Shown here in pieces: positions 8,902 to 17,092 of a stretch of DNA of 64,000 nucleotides (the stretch's first letter is position 1; each line of letters starts with the position of its first letter). The notes under the pieces were generated by a model. The model was not told where the DNA came from, did not search any database, and saw only the letters and a program-made list of their open reading frames with translations. Location of the stretch: contig NZ_CP012677.1 in the NCBI RefSeq assembly GCF_001294625.1, positions 1 to 64,000 of the forward strand, written 5' to 3'. This DNA is from Arthrobacter alpinus (GTDB lineage Bacteria; Actinomycetota; Actinomycetes; Actinomycetales; Micrococcaceae). The translations under genes were made by a program, and so were the position numbers.

Positions 8902-9906
8902 ATGGCCAATAGTTCACGCTCCGGGGCAGTACGCAAGCTCAAGAAGGGTCCCAGCGTCGGCACGGGTGGCCATGGTCGGAAGGCACTTGAGGGCAAGGGC
9001 CCCACTCCGAAGGCTTCCGAGCGGACCTACCACAAGGCGTTCAAGAGCAAGGAACTCTCCGAGCGTTCGGCAGCCAAGCATGCAACAGCCCCCCGCGGCG
9101 GCAACAGTGGCCGCCCCCGCAGCGGCCCCAAGGGCCGTGCCACCGAAGAGCTGGTCACCGGGCGCAACTCCGTGGTTGAGGCGCTGCGCGCCGGCATCCC
9201 CGCGAAGGTTCTCTACGTCGCTGTCCGCGTTGACATGGACGAGCGCGTACGCGAATCCATCAAGTTGGCCGCAGAACGCGGCATCCCGCTGCTCGAGGCA
9301 CAGAAGCCCGAGCTGGACCGTCTCACCGAGGACGCCATCCACCAGGGCCTGGTCCTGCAGATCCCGCCGTACGAATACGAAGATGCTGTGGACATGGCTT
9401 CGGAGGTCATGGCGAAGTGGAAAAAAGGTCACATTTCCAACGCCCCGCTGATCGTGGCTCTGGACGGCATCACCGACACCCGCAACCTCGGTGCCATCAT
9501 CCGCAGCGTCTCGGCGTTCTCCGGCCACGCCGTCGTCATCCCCGAGCGCCGCAGCGCGGGCGTGACGGCTGCCGCTTGGAAAACCAGTGCCGGAGCAGCC
9601 GTCCGTGTGCCCGTCGCCAAGGCCCCGAACTTGAACCGGGCCATTGGCGCGTTCCAGAAGATGGGCTACTTTGTGCTGGGGCTCGACGGCGACGGCGACG
9701 TTTCGCTGCCCGATCTCGGTCTGGCCCGGGACCCGATCTGCATCGTCGTCGGTTCCGAAGGCAAGGGCTTGTCCCGCCTGGTCCGGGAAAACTGCGACCA
9801 GATCGTCTCCATCCCGATCAACTCGGCCATGGAGTCCTTGAACGCCTCCATGGCGGTTGGCATCAGCCTCTACGAGGTCTCCAAGCAACGCGCTACCCAG
9901 GCCTAA
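8902..9906 (+). CDS. rlmB: 23S rRNA (guanosine-2'-O-)-methyltransferase RlmB (SpoU/TrmH family)
   Basis: This SPOUT-class enzyme methylates a ribose in 23S rRNA. The first 85 residues are a basic, low-complexity extension rich in Lys, Gly, Ser and Arg, common in actinobacterial members and probably RNA-binding. The substrate-binding domain begins ELVTGRNSVVEALRAG. The three knot motifs are present: NLGAIIRSVSAFSG (from Asn195), VVGSEGKGLSRL (from about 283) and SLNASMAVGISLYE near the C-terminus. The start is ATG at 8902. About 245 bases separate it from cysS, so it may have its own promoter. glgX starts four bases after its stop. Confidence 0.92.
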   Translation: MANSSRSGAVRKLKKGPSVGTGGHGRKALEGKGPTPKASERTYHKAFKSKELSERSAAKHATAPRGGNSGRPRSGPKGRATEELVTGRNSVVEALRAGIPAKVLYVAVRVDMDERVRESIKLAAERGIPLLEAQKPELDRLTEDAIHQGLVLQIPPYEYEDAVDMASEVMAKWKKGHISNAPLIVALDGITDTRNLGAIIRSVSAFSGHAVVIPERRSAGVTAAAWKTSAGAAVRVPVAKAPNLNRAIGAFQKMGYFVLGLDGDGDVSLPDLGLARDPICIVVGSEGKGLSRLVRENCDQIVSIPINSAMESLNASMAVGISLYEVSKQRATQA

Positions 9907-9909
9907 TCA

Positions 9910-12063
9910 ATGCCCTCCACGGTTGTCGAATCTGTCGGCACGCTGGGGACTGCGTTGTCTCGCCGTTTCCCCCTGGGTGTCAGCCGGCTGGCTCATGAGC
10001 ACGGGGCGGACGCCGCCAATGTGGCGGTGTACGCCCCTGACCTGGCACGCGTGGTCCTGTGCTACCGGCCGCCCGGCGGGCACTGGAAGGCGATGTTACT
10101 GCCGGATGTGACCGAAGGCGTGCACCACGGCTTGGTTGCCGATATGCCGGCAGGCAGCCACTACGGCTTTTTCACCGACTTTGACACCACCTCAGCGGAT
10201 ATGCCGGAGGTGGATCCGGAGGCGGTTCAGCTCCTGCTTGACCCGCATGGCCGGTATATCGACGAACACACGGCCCCAGATGGCACCGTCAAGTACACCT
10301 CGGTGCGGATGGAGTCGGCCTTTGACTGGGGTACCGTCAAGCGGCCCAAGACCCCGTGGCGCAACACCGTGATCTACGAGGCCCATGTGCGTGGGCAGAC
10401 CATGCTGCACCCGGAGATTCCGGAGGAGATCCGCGGCACCTACGCGGGCATGGCCCACCCCGTGATGATCAAGCACCTGACGGACCTGGGCGTGAGCGCC
10501 GTCGAGCTGCTGCCGATCCACTTCCATATCGACGAGCCGCACCTGCACGGCACGGGCATGCGTAACTACTGGGGCTACAACACGCTGGGCTATTTTGCGC
10601 CGCAGGTTGACTATGCCAGCGCCGAGGCGCGGGCCAAGGGGCCACAGGCCGTCCAGGACGAACTCAAGGGCATGATCAAGCTGCTGCACATGGCAGGGAT
10701 CGAAGTGATCCTTGACGTGGTTTACAACCACACGGCGGAAGGCGGCCAAGGCGGGCCGGCCCTGAGCTGGCGCGGGCTGGCCGAACAGCAGTACTACCGC
10801 ATGAAGGACGGCCGCTATGTGGACACTACGGGGTGCGGCAACACGCTGAACTTCGGCAACCCCCACGTCATCAAGATGGCCATGGATTCGCTGCGGTACT
10901 GGGTGGAAGAATTTCACGTCGACGGGTTCCGCTTCGATCTGGCCGTCTCGCTGGCCCGCAACGGCGTCCACGAATTCACCCGCGAGCACCCTTTCCTGCT
11001 TGCCGCGGCAACCGACGGGCTACTGGCCTCCACCAAACTGATTTCCGAGCCGTGGGACGTGGGCTACGGTGGCTGGCAGACAGGGAATTTTCCCTCTGGC
11101 TGGTCCGACTGGAACGACACGTTCCGGGACAAAATCCGGGAAGTGTGGCTCAGCGACAGAGCCGCACAATTTGACGGACATCACCACGGCAGCCTGGGTA
11201 AGTTGGGGGATGCGCTGGGTGGCTCGGCGGCACTGTTCGCCGAAACTGGTCGCAGCCCCATGGCCTCGGTGAATCTGATCACCGCCCACGACGGCTTCAC
11301 CCTGACCGACCTCACCGTGTACAACAGCAAACACAATGAGGACAACCAGGAGGATAATCGGGACGGACACAGCGACAACCGGAGCTGGAACCATGGCGTG
11401 GAGGGTATCAGCGACGACCCCGCCATCTTGGTCCAGCGTGCCCGCACGGCCAGGAATCTGATGGCCACCATGCTCCTGGCCCTCGGCGTCCCGCTCATCA
11501 CGGCCGGCGACGAACTTGGCCGTAGCCAGGGCGGAAACAACAACGCCTATTGCCAGGACAACGAGATTGCCTGGCTTGACTGGAGCCTGGATGAGGAAGC
11601 CCGGACTATGCTGGCGGCCACCAAAAGGCTGTTGCAGATCCGCAAGGACTTCTTGGCCGAGCAGCCCAGCAGCTACCCCGCCCGCGGGGGAGAATCCTTC
11701 ATCCACTGGTTCGGTGCCGACGGGCTGCCCATGACCGACGAACGCTGGGGCAACCCGCACGAACGCGTCCTGACCATGCTCGTGGGGTCCCCCAACGGGC
11801 AGGTGGATGGTCTGGCGGTCTTTAACGCCGGAATCACCGACGAGTCGGTCGTGCTTCCGGCTAACCCCCGCTTCGCCCAGGACCCCGACGGTGCGCCCCG
11901 CCCCTACATGCTGCGCATGACCACCGAGGCGCCAGCCTGGGACGACGACGGCGAACCCACCTTTAGCTTGCCTCGTTCCATCGCGCTGGTCCCGGCCGGG
12001 CAAGCGGTCCTCGTGGAGGCCAATACGGTCCAGATCTACCGCAACGACTTGACCCCCCGCTGA
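9910..12063 (+). CDS. glgX: Glycogen debranching enzyme GlgX (GH13 isoamylase type)
   Basis: GlgX hydrolyses alpha-1,6 branches of glycogen limit dextrins. An N-terminal CBM48-like beta domain (about 20-130) precedes the catalytic barrel. The four GH13 regions are present: DVVYNHTAEG, GFRFDLAV with nucleophile Asp343, ISEPWDVG with acid Glu380, and TAHDGFTLTD with Asp461. GNNNAYCQDNEIAWLDW is characteristic of GlgX/isoamylase. At 717 residues it has the expected size. It begins four bases after rlmB and ends against glgP, which converges on it across a 24-bp hairpin. Confidence 0.92.
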   Translation: MPSTVVESVGTLGTALSRRFPLGVSRLAHEHGADAANVAVYAPDLARVVLCYRPPGGHWKAMLLPDVTEGVHHGLVADMPAGSHYGFFTDFDTTSADMPEVDPEAVQLLLDPHGRYIDEHTAPDGTVKYTSVRMESAFDWGTVKRPKTPWRNTVIYEAHVRGQTMLHPEIPEEIRGTYAGMAHPVMIKHLTDLGVSAVELLPIHFHIDEPHLHGTGMRNYWGYNTLGYFAPQVDYASAEARAKGPQAVQDELKGMIKLLHMAGIEVILDVVYNHTAEGGQGGPALSWRGLAEQQYYRMKDGRYVDTTGCGNTLNFGNPHVIKMAMDSLRYWVEEFHVDGFRFDLAVSLARNGVHEFTREHPFLLAAATDGLLASTKLISEPWDVGYGGWQTGNFPSGWSDWNDTFRDKIREVWLSDRAAQFDGHHHGSLGKLGDALGGSAALFAETGRSPMASVNLITAHDGFTLTDLTVYNSKHNEDNQEDNRDGHSDNRSWNHGVEGISDDPAILVQRARTARNLMATMLLALGVPLITAGDELGRSQGGNNNAYCQDNEIAWLDWSLDEEARTMLAATKRLLQIRKDFLAEQPSSYPARGGESFIHWFGADGLPMTDERWGNPHERVLTMLVGSPNGQVDGLAVFNAGITDESVVLPANPRFAQDPDGAPRPYMLRMTTEAPAWDDDGEPTFSLPRSIALVPAGQAVLVEANTVQIYRNDLTPR

Positions 12064-12142
12064 CCGTTGAGGGGACACATCACCCCCTTCCCAGCCTAGG
12101 GTCACCTTCGGCGTGGGTGGGGTGATGTGTCCCCTCAACGGT
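12063..12142. terminator. 24-bp perfect hairpin between glgX and glgP
   Basis: The arms 12063-12086 and 12119-12142 are perfectly complementary, with a 32-base loop. The left arm starts in the glgX stop codon and the right arm ends two bases before the glgP stop on the other strand. Confidence 0.82.
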
Positions 12143-12144
12143 TG

Positions 12145-14769
12145 TTACGCCGTGGTGGTCAGGCCCAACTCGGCGGGGCTAGCCATGGCGGCGTGCCGGG
12201 GGAGGACCTGAACGCCGTAGCCAAAGCTGCCGGAGCGGTCAATGAGTAGGTCGGCCGCGAACTGGTAGCGTCCGCCGCCCAGATCGGTGGCGGACTCCAT
12301 CGCCAGGGTTCGGGTGTCGATCAGCTCGTCGTTTTCGGCAACCTTGCCGTACTTGACCAGGACGCTCACCTCCGCCGGTGACAGCCCGGCCAGGTGCACA
12401 TTTGCCCGCACTTGCAGGCTCTGGCCGATCTGCGGTTCGTCGGCGAGGCCGTGGGATTCCACATGCTCTATGTGCACCCCGCCCCAGGCCGAACGGACCG
12501 ACTCGATCCACGCAGCAAACTCGCGGGCGCTGGCATAGTCGTGTGCATGCGCCTCCCGGCCGGCAACGGCTGCTGGCTGGTAGAGTCGCTGCACGTATTC
12601 CTTGACCATGCGTTCGGCGGATACGGCCGGGCCCAGGTGGGCGAGGGTGTGCCTGATCATGGAAATCCAGTGCGATGGCAGCCCGTCGCCCTGTGGCTGG
12701 GACGGGCCGGCAGCGCCGGCGGCGGCCGAAACCACGTCGCCGTAAAAGCGCGGTGCAACCTGGTTTTCCAACAGCTCGTACAGGGCAGCGGACTCAATGT
12801 CGTCCCGTTCCGCATCGCTGGTGCCACGGTTTGCTGTGGGGATCGCCCAGCCATTCTCGCCGTCGTAGTGTTCATCCCACCAACCGTCCATGACGGAGAG
12901 GTTCAGGGAACCGTTGATGGCCGCCTTCATGCCGGAGGTGCCGCAGGCCTCCAAGGGGCGCAAGGGGTTGTTCAGCCACACGTCGCAGCCGGGGAACAAG
13001 GTGCGTGCCATGGCGATGTCGTAGTTGGGCAAGAACACAATGCGGTGACGGACCTCGGGGTCATCGGTGAACTGGACCAGGTCCTGGATCATCTTCTTGC
13101 CGGCGTCGTCGGCAGGGTGCGATTTCCCGGCGATCACCAACTGGATGGGGTGCTTGGGGTGCAGCAGCAACGCCTTCAGGCGGGCGGGGTCGCGCAGCAT
13201 CAGGGTCAAGCGTTTGTAGGTGGGGACGCGGCGGGCAAAGCCGATGGTCAGCACGTCGGGGTCCAGAGCCGCATCGGTCCAGGCCAGTTGGGCGTCGGCG
13301 GCACCGCGCTTTTTCCATGAGGAGCGCAGACGACGCCGGGCATCGGCCACCAGCGCTGAGCGCAGACGACGGCGCAGGGCCCAGACATCGGCGTCGCTCA
13401 CGTCATAGACCTTGGACCAGTCCGGACCATCCAGCACATCTGTGCCAAATCGTTCCCGGGCCATGGCGGCCAGCTGCGGGTCAACCCAGGTGGGCACGTG
13501 CACGCCGTTGGTAACGGAGGTGATGGGGATGTCCTGGTGGTCAAAGCCGGGCCACAGGCCTGAGAACATCTCCCGGGAGACCACACCGTGCAGCTTGGCC
13601 ACACCGTTGGCGCGCTGGGCCAGGCGAAGGCCCATGACGGCCATGTTGAACACCTCGGGGTCGCCGCCGTCGTAGTTCTCCGCGCCCAGGGCAAGGATCC
13701 GGTCCACCGGGACGCCCGGGGCCAGTTCGCCGGCAAAGAAGTACTCGATCATGCCGCGGGGGAACCTGTCGATTCCGGCGGGGACCGGAGTATGGGTGGT
13801 GAACACGGTGGACGCGCGCCCGGCGGTCAGCGCCTCGTTGAAAGACAGCGGCACGGAGGTGAGTGCCGGGTCCATGAGTTCGCGGATACGCTCGATCCCC
13901 AGAAACCCGGCGTGGCCCTCATTGGTGTGGAAGACTTCGGGCGCGGGCGTGCCGGTGAGCCGAGCGTGGATGCGCAGGGCCTTAACTCCGCCCATGCCCA
14001 GGAGCAGTTCCTGCGCCAAGCGGTGATCGCCTCCGCCACCGTAAAGCCGGTCGGTGACACCGCGGGCGGCGTCGTCGTTCTGCGCCACATTGGAATCCAG
14101 CAGCAGCAGCGGCACCCGGCCCACGTCGGCACGCCAGATATGGGCGTGCAGCACCCGTCCCTCGGGCAGTGGCAGCGAAAGAATGGCGGGTGTTCCGTCC
14201 TCCTCTCGCAGCAGCGTCAAGGGCAGGGCGTCGGGGTCCAGCAGCGGGTAAGTCTCTTTTTGCCAGGCATCCTCTGACAGCGATTGCTTGAAATAGCCTG
14301 CCTGGTACAGGAGCCCGACGCCGGTCAGCGGCACCCCGACGTCGGAGGCGGTCTTGAGGTGGTCGCCGGCAAGGATTCCCAGGCCGCCAGAGTATTGGGG
14401 GAGCACTTCGGTGATGCCGAATTCGGGGGAGAAGTAGGCGATGCTCTGTGGTGCCTGCGCACCTAGGGACTGGTACCACCGCGGTTCGGACAAATACTGG
14501 GTGAGGCTGCGCTCGGCATCCTCCACCCGGGCAACAACAGCAGGGTCCTGCGCCAAAGCCTGCAGTTGTTCGCGGGAGATCGCCGCGAGCATGGCCAAGG
14601 GATCGTGGTGTGCCTGCTCCCACAGTGCGGGGTCAAGGGATTCGAAGAGTTGTCGGGTGGGCACATGCCAGGACCACCGCAGGTTGGTGGCGAGTCGGGG
14701 GAGGGCGCCGATCTGCTCGGGGACAACTGTACGGACTGTGAATCTACGAATTGCCTTCATGCCGGTCAC
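12145..14769 (-). CDS. glgP: Alpha-glucan (glycogen) phosphorylase
   Basis: This enzyme releases glucose-1-phosphate from the ends of alpha-1,4-glucans with pyridoxal phosphate. The N-terminus (LPRLATNLRWSWHVPTRQLF) matches the DUF3417-type extension of the actinobacterial phosphorylase subfamily. VFHTNEGHAGF and FTTHTPVPAGIDRF lie mid-protein, and the PLP site EACGTSGMKAAIN has the cofactor lysine at about Lys615, followed by GWWDEHYDGENGW. At 874 residues it is full length. The GTG at 14769 is used here; an in-frame ATG nine bases further in is an alternative. It is divergent from glgE. Confidence 0.93.
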   Translation of the reverse strand: MTGMKAIRRFTVRTVVPEQIGALPRLATNLRWSWHVPTRQLFESLDPALWEQAHHDPLAMLAAISREQLQALAQDPAVVARVEDAERSLTQYLSEPRWYQSLGAQAPQSIAYFSPEFGITEVLPQYSGGLGILAGDHLKTASDVGVPLTGVGLLYQAGYFKQSLSEDAWQKETYPLLDPDALPLTLLREEDGTPAILSLPLPEGRVLHAHIWRADVGRVPLLLLDSNVAQNDDAARGVTDRLYGGGGDHRLAQELLLGMGGVKALRIHARLTGTPAPEVFHTNEGHAGFLGIERIRELMDPALTSVPLSFNEALTAGRASTVFTTHTPVPAGIDRFPRGMIEYFFAGELAPGVPVDRILALGAENYDGGDPEVFNMAVMGLRLAQRANGVAKLHGVVSREMFSGLWPGFDHQDIPITSVTNGVHVPTWVDPQLAAMARERFGTDVLDGPDWSKVYDVSDADVWALRRRLRSALVADARRRLRSSWKKRGAADAQLAWTDAALDPDVLTIGFARRVPTYKRLTLMLRDPARLKALLLHPKHPIQLVIAGKSHPADDAGKKMIQDLVQFTDDPEVRHRIVFLPNYDIAMARTLFPGCDVWLNNPLRPLEACGTSGMKAAINGSLNLSVMDGWWDEHYDGENGWAIPTANRGTSDAERDDIESAALYELLENQVAPRFYGDVVSAAAGAAGPSQPQGDGLPSHWISMIRHTLAHLGPAVSAERMVKEYVQRLYQPAAVAGREAHAHDYASAREFAAWIESVRSAWGGVHIEHVESHGLADEPQIGQSLQVRANVHLAGLSPAEVSVLVKYGKVAENDELIDTRTLAMESATDLGGGRYQFAADLLIDRSGSFGYGVQVLPRHAAMASPAELGLTTTA

Positions 14770-14933
14770 CCTAGCCTATGAAGGTTTCACCAAGACAGCC
14801 CCACGGTGTTATGTATCCGTTCATGACGAAAAGGTCGGTGCAGGGGAGAAAAAGACCTCCCGCACAAAGCCGAATCGCTCAATATTGCCGTTGCCCTTAG
14901 CAATATGTGAGGGGAGTCGCTAACGTCTAGTTT

Positions 14934-17090
14934 GTGAGTACCTCCAAGCCAGCACGCCATGCAAGCATTGCCAACAGCCTCGCTGCACCAGCCACGGCTC
15001 CCATTCCTGCGCCGGGACCTGCGCCGGACGTCCCGGACTACCCAGCGGCGCCCACGGCCCGGATCCCGCGCCCCGGGCCGGGAGGGGGCCTGCGTTTTGG
15101 CAGGATTCCCATCACCAATGTCCAGCCGGTCATTGAGGATGGTGCCTTCCCGGCCAAGGCAGTACGCGGGGGCGACGTGCAGGTGCGTGCCGTGGTCTTC
15201 CGGGAAGGGCACGACGCCGTGGGCGTGCACGCCGTCCTCTTCAACCCCAGCGGGGTTGAAGTCCAGCGAACCCGCCTGGAGTCCCTGGGCAAAGGAACCG
15301 ACGCCTGGGGAGGGGTGGTGACCCCGACCTCCGAGGGTGCCTGGTCGTTCGCCGTGGAGGGGTGGACGGATCTGTATGCCACCTGGGCCCACAACGCTGC
15401 GGTCAAAATCAATGCTGGCGTGGACGTCGAGGTCATGCTGGCGGAGGGTGCGCAGCTTCTGGCGACGGCGGCCGGGGAATCCTCCCACGCCACTGACGCC
15501 AAGACGTTCAAGCATGCGGCGAAGGCGCTCGCGGACGGCACGCTGAACACCAACGACCGCCTGGCTGCGGGAAACAGCGGGCCCGTGCGGGCCGCCGTCG
15601 CACGCTTCCCGCTGCGGGACCTGGTGACCCGCAGCCGGCGGTATCCCTTGCAGGTGGAGCGCGACGCCGCTGGCCGCGGTGCCTGGTACGAATTATTCCC
15701 CCGCTCCGAAGGCGCTAGGCGCAACCCTGACACTGGCGCCTGGACCAGCGGGAACTTTACGACGGCGGCCCACCGCCTCCCGGCCGTCGCCGCCATGGGC
15801 TTTGACGTGGTGTACCTGCCCCCCATCCACCCCATCGGCACCATCAACCGTAAGGGGCCCAACAACACGCTCACCGCAGGCCCGGGGGATCCGGGTTCGC
15901 CCTGGGCCATCGGCTCGGCAGCCGGCGGGCACGACGCCATCCACCCCGATCTGGGCAGCTTTGCCGACTTTGACGCGTTTGTGGCCGCCGCTAATGACCT
16001 GGACCTAGAGGTAGCCCTGGACCTGGCGTTGCAATGCGCACCTGACCACCCCTGGGCCACCGAGCATCCGGAATGGTTCACCACCCGCATCGACGGCACC
16101 ATTGCGTACGCGGAAAACCCGCCCAAAAAGTATCAGGACATCTACCCGCTGAACTTTGACAATGACCCTGCCGGGCTGTCCACAGAGATCCTGCGGATAG
16201 TGCGCCTGTGGATTGACCACGGCGTGCGAATCTTCCGCGTGGACAACCCGCACACCAAGCCCGTCTGGTTCTGGGAATGGCTCATCGGCACCGTGAACGC
16301 AGAACGTCCGGACGTGGTGTTCCTAGCCGAGGCGTTCACGCGCCCGGCCATGATGGCAGCGCTTGGCCGGGCCGGCTTCCAACAGTCCTACAGCTACTTC
16401 ACTTGGCGCAACACCAAGGAAGAGCTGGAGGAATACTTGTTCCACGTCAGCCGCGAATCGGCAGGCTACTTCCGGCCCAATTTCTTCGTCAACACCCCTG
16501 ACATCCTCAGCGAGTACCTGCAATTCGGAGGCCCGGCGGCGTTCAAAATCCGCGCCATCCTGGCCGCCATGGGCAGCCCCCTATGGGGTATGTACGCCGG
16601 CTATGAGCTTTTTGAGCATGTGGCCAGGCCCGGCGCCGAGGAGAACATCGACAACGAGAAGTACGAGTACAAGGACAGGGATTTCGCGGCATTCCAGGCC
16701 GAGGGCAAGTCGCTGGCTCCGTTCATTACGGCGCTGAACAGGATCCGCCGGGCACACCCGGCTCTGCTGGATTTGGAGAACCTGACCCTACATACCAGTT
16801 CCGACGACGCCACGCTCGTGTTCAGCAAACACAAGCGGATTGCCGCCACAGCGCAGGAACCGGCACGCAAGGACACCATCATCGTGGTGATCAACGTCGA
16901 CCCGCACAGCATGCGCCAAGGCCAGGTGACCCTGGATCTGGACGCGTTGGAACTGGACGGGCTCTCCGCCGAGGGCACCTTCGAGGTCCAGGACCTTGTC
17001 ACGGGCGCCACCTGGAATTGGAGCAAACAAAACTATTTCCGCCTGGATGCACAGTTGGAACCCGCCCACATCCTGCACGTGCGGCGGTAG
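14934..17090 (+). CDS. glgE: Alpha-1,4-glucan:maltose-1-phosphate maltosyltransferase GlgE
   Basis: GlgE extends alpha-glucan chains with maltosyl units from maltose-1-phosphate. The GH13_3 core begins FGRIPITNVQPVIEDG. The catalytic triad is Asp437 (FRVDNPHTKP), Glu466 (FLAEAFTRP) and Asp523 (NTPDILSEY); the spacings of 29 and 57 are the same as in the characterised Streptomyces enzyme. The first ~55 residues are an Ala/Pro-rich extension. The start is GTG at 14934. The stop is two bases before the next start, so GlgE is coupled to the maltokinase-GlgB fusion that makes its donor and branches its product. Confidence 0.95.
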   Translation: MSTSKPARHASIANSLAAPATAPIPAPGPAPDVPDYPAAPTARIPRPGPGGGLRFGRIPITNVQPVIEDGAFPAKAVRGGDVQVRAVVFREGHDAVGVHAVLFNPSGVEVQRTRLESLGKGTDAWGGVVTPTSEGAWSFAVEGWTDLYATWAHNAAVKINAGVDVEVMLAEGAQLLATAAGESSHATDAKTFKHAAKALADGTLNTNDRLAAGNSGPVRAAVARFPLRDLVTRSRRYPLQVERDAAGRGAWYELFPRSEGARRNPDTGAWTSGNFTTAAHRLPAVAAMGFDVVYLPPIHPIGTINRKGPNNTLTAGPGDPGSPWAIGSAAGGHDAIHPDLGSFADFDAFVAAANDLDLEVALDLALQCAPDHPWATEHPEWFTTRIDGTIAYAENPPKKYQDIYPLNFDNDPAGLSTEILRIVRLWIDHGVRIFRVDNPHTKPVWFWEWLIGTVNAERPDVVFLAEAFTRPAMMAALGRAGFQQSYSYFTWRNTKEELEEYLFHVSRESAGYFRPNFFVNTPDILSEYLQFGGPAAFKIRAILAAMGSPLWGMYAGYELFEHVARPGAEENIDNEKYEYKDRDFAAFQAEGKSLAPFITALNRIRRAHPALLDLENLTLHTSSDDATLVFSKHKRIAATAQEPARKDTIIVVINVDPHSMRQGQVTLDLDALELDGLSAEGTFEVQDLVTGATWNWSKQNYFRLDAQLEPAHILHVRR

Positions 17091-17092
17091 CC

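Noticed and set aside
11020-12138. 372-codon minus-strand frame opposite glgX
   Set aside because: Shadow of a well-supported GH13 gene; no ribosome-binding site or motifs.
12394-13320. 308-codon plus-strand frame inside glgP
   Set aside because: Shadow of the phosphorylase gene, whose PLP motif and length are intact.
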